The notes under the pieces were generated by a model that was not told the DNA's origin, did no database searches, and was given only the letters and a program-made list of their open reading frames with translations. 64,000 nt of DNA from Hyaloperonospora brassicae (lineage: Eukaryota; Oomycota; Peronosporomycetes; Peronosporales; Peronosporaceae), in the NCBI GenBank assembly GCA_947650285.1, contig CANTFL010001463.1, forward strand, positions 294,359 to 358,358, given 5' to 3'. The translations under genes and the position numbers were made by a program. Shown here piece by piece: positions 55,351-64,000 of this stretch (position 1 is its first letter; every line of letters starts with the position of its first letter).

Positions 55351-56289
55351 TTTGTAGCAATGAGTGAACAAGAAGTGTCCGTTGGCGTAATTAACGAGTA
55401 TCAGCAATGCCTTGACAATTGCATTCATATCTTGGGTGCTATTTGACGTACGTATTGTAATATACAGGTCTCCCTTCACTAACGTTTAGCATCGATGGAC
55501 GCGTTTCCTATAATTTAAGAGAGATTATTAGTTATCGGAATACAGTGGCCTCATAAATATTTTGTAGTTAAATCAATAATGAAAGATAAAAAGTGAAACT
55601 TCTGCTGGGATCAGGTGATGTGCTGTGCAAATGCATTATAGGACAGGATTATACTGTATGAGTCTGTTTCAGTATGAACCAGTGTGTATCAATTGTGTGA
55701 CGTTGAGAGATTATACCGCGTGTACGCTTGTAGCTCAAACGGTCTGGTGTGGCAGCATCGACCGGGATGTTTGGAAACCGGTACGAGAAAAAGATGAAGT
55801 TGAGCTTACAGGAGGTGGTGTATGGATTTCACTAGCACTGCTTGGTAGCAGTGAAGTATTCTGCTTTTGGGATAGTGACACCAATAAAGAGATAAGAAGG
55901 ACATCGCTGCTTGATCCATTGGCTGATTAGGTGAATAAACAGAAGAGTAGAAGCACTTATCCTAGAAAAAAATAATGCAAAGATGAATTAATCACTCATT
56001 AATTTGCTGAATCGCCGTTTTGTACCTTCACCGTTTTTTTTATTTTGCCCACACATCCGCCAGAACCATCCACTTCCACGCCCAATTAAACAACCCCAAA
56101 ACCAGCGACAAAGACCTCGAAAGTCCAGCGCCCAACAACACAGGGCTTCACTATTCGTTTGTGACCCTGGGTCAGGTTGTGCTTCAAGGTGATAGATACG
56201 TAGCCATCCTGGTCGTTTGCTGAGGTTACTGCCTTTATATAGATCAAGGTATAAATTGTTAATGCTGATCATTGATCCCTCTCACACAG
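55351..56289. other. No gene recognised
   Basis: A 101-codon plus-strand frame at 55,625-55,930 and a frame at about 56,080-56,220 (NNPKTSDKDLESPAPNNTGL) are open but unassigned. The 5' end of the transposon that carried the following transposase must lie somewhere here. No clear terminal repeat was found. Confidence 0.35.
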
Positions 56290-58040
56290 ATGCCTCAGGA
56301 TCGCCTTGTCGATGCTAAACGCCTGAAATTGTGCAAATGCAAGGATGTTCATCGCAGCATGAGCCAGAAAGCTTTGTCCGCCTGGGCGAAAAAGATTTTT
56401 ATTTCACCAAAGGCTTGACACAGGCTTCTATCAGCAACATCATGAATAATCGTGCTGAGCATGGAGGCCATGAACACGGCCATCCTTAACGCCAAGCGCT
56501 AGCGCCTTGTTCAGCACCCAGTTGTGTAGAATGCCGTGGTATTGTGGTTGCTGTAAAGCCAGCATCGTGGAGTTATCCTCACCGGGGACCTGATATGTGA
56601 AAAAGCTTGAAGATCCGCCGTGTCTATTGAGATCCGGATTGACGACATCAAGCTCTACCGATGGCTCCAAACGTTCCAGCAACGTCACAATCTCCGTGCG
56701 AATCGCGTCCACGGGTAAAGATAATCGGTTGATATAGAGTCGTTGAATGTGGCTTTACCTGAGCTGAAGACGGTATTGCCGAATATCATCTCCGTGATGT
56801 GTACAACATGGATGAGACTGGTAAGTTTGTGCCTTCATTTAGTTAAAATGGAATAGCTTTCACAGGACTATTTTACGGCATGGCAATGGATATGACGATC
56901 ACCCAGGCAGAGGTCGAACGGCGTAGAAAAGACAAAGTAAATACTCTCTATTTGTTTTCATACTTAAATTTCGAAATTATCTGCTGACACTTTTATACAG
57001 ACGCGCATCACCGTATCTTAAACCGTAAAAGCTGATTGGTCTGATAAGCGCCAGCCATTCTTCATCGACCGGCCATCAAACCGCGGCGTATTAACAACAA
57101 AATAGTTAACAAGTTGAGATTTCTTTACAGGCACAACGTGAAAGCATGAATGACCGGGCGGCTATTTCAGGAATGGTTTCTCGATATTAACAAATCTATG
57201 AAGGTATAATTGCAACCTTTTATTCCTACCAATTGTCATATTTATCTTGCAAGACCTGACAAGTGTTCGAAGATCAAGACATGAATGTTATACTTTTATT
57301 AGACAATACGCGATCCCACATCGTGGACGACCTACAGCTGACCAACGTCAAGCTTTAGCATCTTTCGCCAACACGACCGCAAAATCCCAACCAATTGGTG
57401 CCGATAAAATCGCCACTTTCAAAAGGCTTTATAGGCGCAACCATCTTCAGCACGCTTTGGATTGCGACGAACTTGACGAGATTGGTAATATCTACATCGT
57501 TGACCAGCTTATAGCCATGCGCTAGTCTCTTTCTGCCTGAATAGATAGTTCGGCCAGCACGATCAAAAACGGCTTTGGACACAATGATATCTTTGCAAAT
57601 ACTGCCACGGCAAGTGATGAGATCAAGGAAATGGAGAGAGATAACGAGAAAGAGGAGGAAGAAAGAGCATTGGAGCAGGACCTACAAACAAGCCTGAACA
57701 GCTGCCGGCCCGCAATCCTATGTCTGTAGAAAAGCTACTCAAGCCGCACAAGAAGATGAGCATTTTCAGCCATAGCTCAGTGATGAAGAGATTCTGGACG
57801 CAGTGCAGGAGGCAAAGCAAGAAAATGGAGTATTTGCAGCAGATGAATAGGCAGTTACAGACAGAACCACCAAGTTGGAGAAGATCACCATCTTAGGTAG
57901 TGCCTGTTGCTTGCTTGATCTGTCCCGGGAAGCCCACAGTTCTGCGTTCAAGGTGCTCCACAACCTACAGGATGAATTTTACAGTGCTAACAGCGCACAA
58001 AGCACCATCGATGCTTGGCTTGAATGGGTTTACATCCCCG
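56290..58040 (+). pseudogene. Tigger/pogo-type DDE transposase relic with introns
   Basis: Reading with stops and shifts, the order is that of pogo-superfamily transposases: a CENP-B-like N-terminal helix-turn-helix (MPQDRLVDAKRLKLCKCKDV, SQKALSAWAKKIF); a second helix-turn-helix (GVILTGDLICEKA, RWLQTFQQRHNLRANRVHG, about 56,570-56,710); the DDE domain with first Asp in YNMDETGLFYGM (split by an intron, 56,821-56,868), KTRITVS (after an intron, 56,937-56,999) and second Asp in VILLLDNTRSHIV (about 57,290); then ATFKRLYRRNHLQHAL (about 57,410). The third Asp position reads G (QPIGADKIATFK). The C-terminus is EEILDAVQEAKQENG and DEFYSANSAQSTIDAWLEW. At least five stops show it is dead. Introns in a transposase imply that it was once expressed as a spliced host-style gene. 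Confidence 0.75.
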
Positions 58041-61000
58041 CATTTTGTATATTTTGTTTTATCCCTCTACACTTATATCTGGCTTCTCGGCAAGTGGTTA
58101 TTAGTTATATGGTAGTGACCATAGAACGACTGTAGATCGACCGTAGAACAACCGTAGTACGACCTCGGTAAAAGATCCCACCGAATAGCGGGAGAAATTA
58201 GATATCGGGGATTAGTTACCATAGGGAGACCAATAAATGGGTCGTTTGATCTCGACGCGTCTTCGTGCACCGGAGGCGCGCGTAATCCTATTGGGATTGG
58301 GTCGCGATGTATAGTATTAACCCAACGGACGTGGTAGTCAACCAAGTGGGTCGAGATGGCACCCTAGGACTTCCTAAGTGGACAGGCCTGCTAGCCATAC
58401 GCCATCTGTCTCCTGAAGCAGATTAAATCGCGACGCGCAGTCCAGACATTCGGCCAAGAGTGCGCACAGAGTTTCAACCCCGGACTTGGTCAGCAGTAAG
58501 TATCGCGTGGTCTTTCGGGAGTGTCCCCCGTGACGCCTGGAGTATCGAGCCAGCAGAATGAGGAACGTGGTAGGGGAAGTTTGTGTCATGGTAGATGACC
58601 GAGATGGTTCCACACTTCAGATATCTTGAGTAGCGATACGTAGCTCTAATAGAAAGTCTGCCTCCCTCTGTCAAATGGGTCGTGACACCTTCAGTCAGTC
58701 ATGTAAGAGTCTCGCCAACGAACAACGACAGTGCGGACGCGGGATGCGAGACTAGTTGGTGCACTAACTGTATCAGTACGGGAAACGTAGCGGTGACGTT
58801 GGCGATGCGCCTTTTCGCGTCTCGACCGATGCGTCTCATCGTTGCAGCCGAGCCGCGAAAAAGCATTTATAGGGCATATATTCGTACCAGATAAGCTCGT
58901 GCACGAATTGGGTGTCGCTCATAAGCTCAAGTCATTGCGCAGAAGATCCGACAGTAGTCCCTGCCGCATTCCAGGCTTTTTGTGACAATCCCAGAGCGGG
59001 AAGCTTCTCACTACTCCCACCGGCGACCAACTTGTGCGTCCGGTAACGGAAGCAAAATTGCTTTTAGCAGTCCGAAGGACTGAGTAGGCACAAAGTGAAG
59101 GGCCAAGGCGGTCTCAATTACGCTTTTTACAAGGTAAAGCAGCGCCGCCGTTGTGGTTCGATTCACGGTCAGTATTCGGATCTTATACAACCTGAACATG
59201 TCTTCATCGTTTCTGACAGCGCTTATTGGACGGCGGTAAAAACGGATCCACTGAATGCAATGGATAGTATACGGATTCCACAGTTACGAACTAGCTACAA
59301 GGTATTCGCGAAGGCCATGGTTCGTGCACAGGTATGATCATATCGGGTCACCAGTGACTTGCGAGAGGGCTTCATCCAAATGTGCAAGATAATGATGGCA
59401 ACGACGGTGAGATAGCAGACGGCTGTCTTTTGAGCAGGAGGAGGTGACATTCGTGTGTTACACTGCTTTGCTTCTGATAAGATTACGATACAGTGAATCG
59501 AGGGGGGGGGGTGCGCGGGACTTTACGATACTTTTGGTCCAACGTATAATATATCCATCATATGCGACATTCAACTCCGACGCGAAGGCCAGTGTCGCCA
59601 TCACACTGTCATTCACATCTCTCCTAGCGCGTCGAGGCATTCGTCAATGTTGTGATCATGTACGTCTCCTGTTTTGCTGTAGTAGAAATTTGGGTCCCAG
59701 CTCCAGAATCTCGAAGGTTCGCAAGCTCTCAGACGGTCCAGCCAGACCCATCAAACGTTATTTGTGGACGACACCACCCTCTCGTCGAGGTTGGACGTAC
59801 TTTTCACGCTCCATAAACCGACCAGGACTCTGTTTTCCATCCAGTCTCTGATCCCGACCGTTTATCGTTAACGATGCATCCGAAGCGATCGGTCACTAGT
59901 AAGCGGTACGCGCGGATATATGTCCTTCAGTTGGGCGGCGTGATCACGTACCTTGACTACACGATAGAGACGAAAGAGTTTGGAAACAAAAACTTGGCCT
60001 AGCAAAATCAAAGCATGTAGCCTCTTTCGCCGACATTCACACATTATGAACCACTGTGGTGAATCGAGTGTCAAATTATCATCTCCATCGCTCGCCCCTG
60101 TGATCATTCACCCACGCTGGTGCTTGAGCTTCCTTGATGGTCGAGATAATCTGCATACATTATGCAAGCTGATGTTTTAAGTACACGCGACGACGACAGA
60201 ATTAGTCGCCGCAAAGTCTTCTTGGGTACTGATCGTGGCGTCAAACAAGCAATAGGAGTCGGTCTAGCAGCTTTCACGTAGTGATAAGGATACAACAAAC
60301 TAGCATGCGGTTGTCCACTAATAACGAATCTGGATAAGATTTTGCAGCCCGGAGCCTTGCGCTTGTCGATGCAGTCGAGAGATTACCATAATGGCTGTAA
60401 CTCGGGTGCGAGGCCATGTACCAAGACCAGCACCTCACCGGGTTCACTCACCTGATCAAAAGTTTAAGGGATTGTTTTGAATGGCTCGGTGTAACAGGTT
60501 GACATCGGTTCATGATATCGACATCAATTTGAACGCCCCATGCTAATATTATTTGGCAGGCAATACCTTCAATGTCATCTGAAATGTGTAGTAGCAAGAG
60601 AGTATTGATGTAACGAGGCACCCTACGCGTATACTGGTGACAGTGTAGATAGGTGCACCAAAACCTTACGTACACTCTAGGGTGCAGAGGAAAATCGAAC
60701 AACTGAACGGTAACGCTGAGTTAAATGGTAAAGTAGGCCCACATCTGACATATCTGTAGTACACATATTAAACTTTCCTCCGAAACTTCCTTAGACTATA
60801 TTGGACTACAAACATGTAGGTCGGCAACTTGCTCGCCACTCGTTGCGCGCGTCAACGACTCGTTAGTGGTTTTACCGGCTGATACCATAGTCTATAGCGG
60901 ACAATGTTAAGTAGTGTGTCGCTGACTACTGCGCTAAATACCACCGCCAAAGGTGATAGATATTCTTGAGTACTATCCACAACTCTCGGGTTGGCAAACG

Positions 61001-62880
61001 CATCTATCTAATACACTGAAACAACGATCGATGTCGAGACTGGTCAATGTCCAGCTCGATTTACCGCTGCTGTAACGAGGCCGTATGTTCACGACAGTTT
61101 CTATCCAACATGGATGATTTTTCGACTGGGGTATGCATGAATCCCCAGATCCCCAACACAAGCGGAACAGCGAAAGGACATAGAATGATTGACCACACAG
61201 GGCCGGTGTAAGATTATCTCCGCATTCACTGTAAAATAACGTAACATACCAATTACGGGGACGTTCTAGGGTACCATGTCGGCTTATATAAAATGATAGA
61301 GTGTAGAACTTACGCTCAGTATGGTTGGTGCGATATGCTAAGTAGATCGTCAAAGTTCGCCGCCATCTTGTAAGTGAAAAGTGCGACGCTATTTCCCTAA
61401 TCTAAAATCAATACATTTTTGGACCTGCATTGAAACGGCTTACAAGTACTATCCGCCGGGTTCAAGTCGCGATCATTTTGGTACACCCTCGAGTGCTCAG
61501 TCTTCTCTGTACAAGCTGCGATTATCTGGGTGAGAGATCGAAGGCATAATCCCTGGCGTGCAAACTGCATTCCAAACGTCATTCTATAGGATAGAGGATC
61601 GACATTTGCAGGCAGATAAAGTAGGTTAGCTAAAAGACAGAGTTCAAATTCCTGCTTTTTGCAAACAACATACGGCTACCTCTTTCGAGCTGGAAATTTC
61701 TGCCATCCGTACGATCATGAAACCGTTTGTAGTATCAAGGTATCTCGTATCTAGGTCTATTGGTCAGGTTAGCAATAATATGCACGACAAAACAAACTGC
61801 ATTTTCACGCAGCAAGGACCAAAGAGTAATGGACACACAAGATCGCGAACTACTCAAGCGATCAGAAAATTATCACAAAAAAAGAAGAGACCATGTGGTA
61901 TCAAGCATCTACAAAGCATGTCGGGACGTAGCATGGCCGATAAGGACCGCTTTGTATTTCTTGAGCGATTCCCGAACATGGTCGTGGCATTATAATACAA
62001 TGATCTTGGCCATAATAACTGGATTGTTATGTGGAATGTTCCGTGTGACGACCAGGAACCACAATTTCCAATGTCAATCGAGATGAACATATTCCGACGC
62101 AGATACGAAGAGCTCAAGACATACGAAAGATGGGTGCTCAAGGGTCCAAAGCTGTGCCCAAAATAAAGGCGAAATCGAAGCACCCCTCCTCCCGTAAGTC
62201 GAAAGTCTGTAACTTTAAACGGCCGCAAACCGTGCATCATCAGTGTCGAAATATCGACTTGTACACAACTGCAATTGTATAATGATTATACTTCGGCAAA
62301 CATCATCCCCACTCGATGCGGTGATTAAGATGGCGGTGCATCTAGACTGCAAAGAAGGAGACGCCGAACTGTCGAAGAAAAATCAAGAAGTGTGGAACAA
62401 AGCCATCGTGTGTGATAAAGACAAATGTTGTGAATAGGTAGGCACATACGGATAAACTTTCGTGTAATGCACAAGGAACAGGGAATGAACTGACTGTAGA
62501 TGATTTTGTCAATTATGTCCCTATCCTGACGTAAAAGCTTGCTGAGACTGTGCGTGTCATCTACAAAGAATTATAGAGAAAGCCATTTTGGACGAATCTC
62601 AAGCTACGGAGAACAATGTAGTTCGGAACACCGGGAAAATGGTAGAGAAGGTTCGAGCAATAAACTCAAAGAGAGCTTCAAGACATTGATCAAATCAGTC
62701 GGTGGAAGAAGTGCTCGGAATGGAACGTAAATAGATAACAAGACGGGTGTGTAACGAAAAATGAGAGTATGTGAAGAAAGCGCTAGGTGTGCTGAAACAA
62801 GTAGGAAGAATGCAGAGAAAGTTGTTGCACTATAGGTTGGCTGGCATTGTTTCGAGCGACATAGCTGGTCTCGCGTGTTG
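58041..62880. other. No gene recognised; one O-like LTR fragment
   Basis: Short frames only. 58,070-58,680 has tandem-looking GACCGTAGAACAACCGTAGTACGACC and other repeat-like sequence. A run of 9 G occurs near 59,505. At about 60,830-60,960 the motif CACTCGTTGCGCGCGTC recalls the core of the O LTR. 61,760-62,440 has plus-strand frames that may be decayed copia polyprotein but are not assignable. Confidence 0.35.
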
Positions 62881-63781
62881 ATCAAAGATGGACGCTTACC
62901 TTTATATCCAGTGTGGGACTTTCCGTGGATGTCCTTTTGGTCACTGGAACGAAATCAAACTACGAGGAATAAGTTGTTTGACGAGGTACGTTCGTTTTCG
63001 GTGGAAATTGCCTGGTGCTGACGCAAGTTTTCGGCATGCATATTTGACATGTTAAATAAAGCGGGTACAATGTTGTTCAATAGAAGGAATCGAAACTTTG
63101 AATCTGCTGAAGGAGAAGATGTCTGGAATGTCTCAAGGAAAAGATACCTGGAATGCCATAAGGTGTACGTGCTCAATTACCAGGACTGGAACGATAAAGA
63201 ATATGCACTCTTATCTCTGTTCGTTACTGGAGGTGGTCGTGAGTGGTCACAAGGTCACAGTTACTCAGTAAGTCGTGGAACCTTTACTATGGACCACACG
63301 TCTTGCTAGAGGTAATATGAAGTTTGTAGTGCGCAAGGCATGTAGATAGAATCATCAACATACAACGAGGGGCTGTAAACTGTATAAAGTGATGCTCATG
63401 TATCTGTTAGGAACGAGACAACTCAGTATTTTCATGAACAAAAAGTAATACTCGATGCATAAGCGTTGGCTTCATGTACGCGTGATTCGTTGCAAAGAAA
63501 GGTGACCGAATATCACCATGCGGTGTGATTACCGTCGGCGTTATGCCAGTGATCTGGACGTGCACAACACGGGACGTGTGCTCTATCTTTCTATCATGGA
63601 AAGTGACGGTTCAGCCGCGTCAATGATCGCTCGAGATCTTTTGAGTGTACGCGATATACTACAGGAATTGAACCTTGATCTCGGCGAAAGTGTACCTTCG
63701 AGGGTGGGAAACCATGCAGTGGGTAAGCAGTGTGGCAGAGAAATTACAACGTATGTATCCTTGTATTGCGCTCTGTCGTGA
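62881..63781 (+). pseudogene. Ty1/copia pol relic (reverse transcriptase and RNase H)
   Basis: The frame at about 62,920 gives SVDVLLVTGTKSNYEE (the YVDDLLVTGT catalytic region with Y and the second D lost), then FGMHI and SGYNVVQ (about 63,030-63,080). RNase H follows: PVIWTCTTRDVCSIF (63,540) and, one frame over, LYLSIMESDGSAASMIARDL and LSVRDILQELNLDL with GNHAV in place of DNQAA. Stops and shifts throughout. The order and spacing fit copia pol, which ends with this RNase H. No LTR was found in the last 220 bases. Confidence 0.6.
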
Positions 63782-64000
63782 GGATTGTTTGCTCGAGTGC
63801 GTGTTGATCGCCGGTTGATGGAAGATGTACTTATTCATGTCATTGGATGTGTGCATATGAAACCAGAGATTGATGGTGAGCCACATAAAGTGGCTCCTAC
63901 GAAGAATTGTAAGCGATAAATCATTACTTACAGAATGTTCGACACCAAAATAGGCGTACACTTTCTAGGAAAAATCCCTACGCGGGCTGCAATCATGCCT
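63782..64000. other. Sequence 3' of the copia relic
   Basis: No feature recognised. If the copia element were complete, its 3' LTR would be expected here or beyond the window edge. Confidence 0.3.

Noticed and set aside
56440..56712. 90-codon minus-strand frame starting MDAIRTEIVTLLERLEP
   Set aside because: It looks coherent, but the plus strand over the same bases encodes the second helix-turn-helix region of the transposase, so this is a shadow.
1..64000. CRISPR arrays, bacterial operons, rRNA or tRNA genes
   Set aside because: No regularly spaced identical repeats with unique spacers, no Shine-Dalgarno-led gene series, and no cloverleaf or rRNA-like sequence noticed. The content is eukaryotic.

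Overview
The window reads as nuclear DNA of an oomycete, most probably a downy mildew (Peronosporaceae). The evidence is two secreted proteins with degenerate RXLR-type leaders, the remains of an oomycete-type cellulose synthase gene with multi-span membrane segments, short introns of about 80-120 bp with GTACGT or GTGAGC donors, and dense nested LTR retrotransposons next to effector genes. The species cannot be named from the sequence alone.

Layout. 1-9.9 kb is an old gene-bearing stretch, mostly decayed: a coiled-coil gene with one in-frame stop (1.7-2.7 kb), a cellulose synthase pseudogene (3.7-6.3 kb, minus), a GRAM/PH-like fragment (6.5-6.9 kb, minus) and a Kelch-repeat pseudogene (7.0-9.1 kb, plus), then an ORF of unknown function (9.3-9.9 kb, minus). 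10.2-37.4 kb is a nest of retrotransposons. Two copies of one Ty3/gypsy chromodomain family, called O here, face each other: O1 (10,978-14,948, plus) and O2 (37,404-32,838, minus). Between them lie a 14.8-kb dual-RNase-H gypsy element called N (14,949-29,724, minus) with 1.88-kb LTRs and an antisense extra ORF, an inverted N LTR fragment, and further O integrase pieces. A 257-bp solo LTR with a perfect 5-bp target duplication sits inside the O2 LTR.

41.4-55.4 kb is the accessory gene region. Two paralogous RXLR-like effector genes lie in opposite orientation (41,690-42,607 plus; 55,164-54,403 minus). They share promoter blocks at exactly the same distances from the ATG, a colinear C-terminal module and homologous 3' flanks. 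Between them are a three-exon PHD-TAZ zinc-finger gene (45,890-44,602, minus), a second isolated TAZ exon (about 48.7-48.5 kb), a long ORF without ATG (50.0-49.2 kb), a (TC)n tract and a 1-kb terminal-inverted-repeat element. 55.4-64 kb is a graveyard: an intron-containing Tigger/pogo-type transposase relic (56.3-58.0 kb) and a Ty1/copia pol relic (62.9-63.8 kb), with nothing recognisable between.

The genes most likely to be functional are the two effector genes and the PHD-TAZ gene. The most unusual signals are sequence-level: the O family is packed with perfect short hairpins throughout its coding sequence, it carries an in-phase A AAA AAT slippery heptamer at the gag-pol overlap, and the N element is saturated with GATC.
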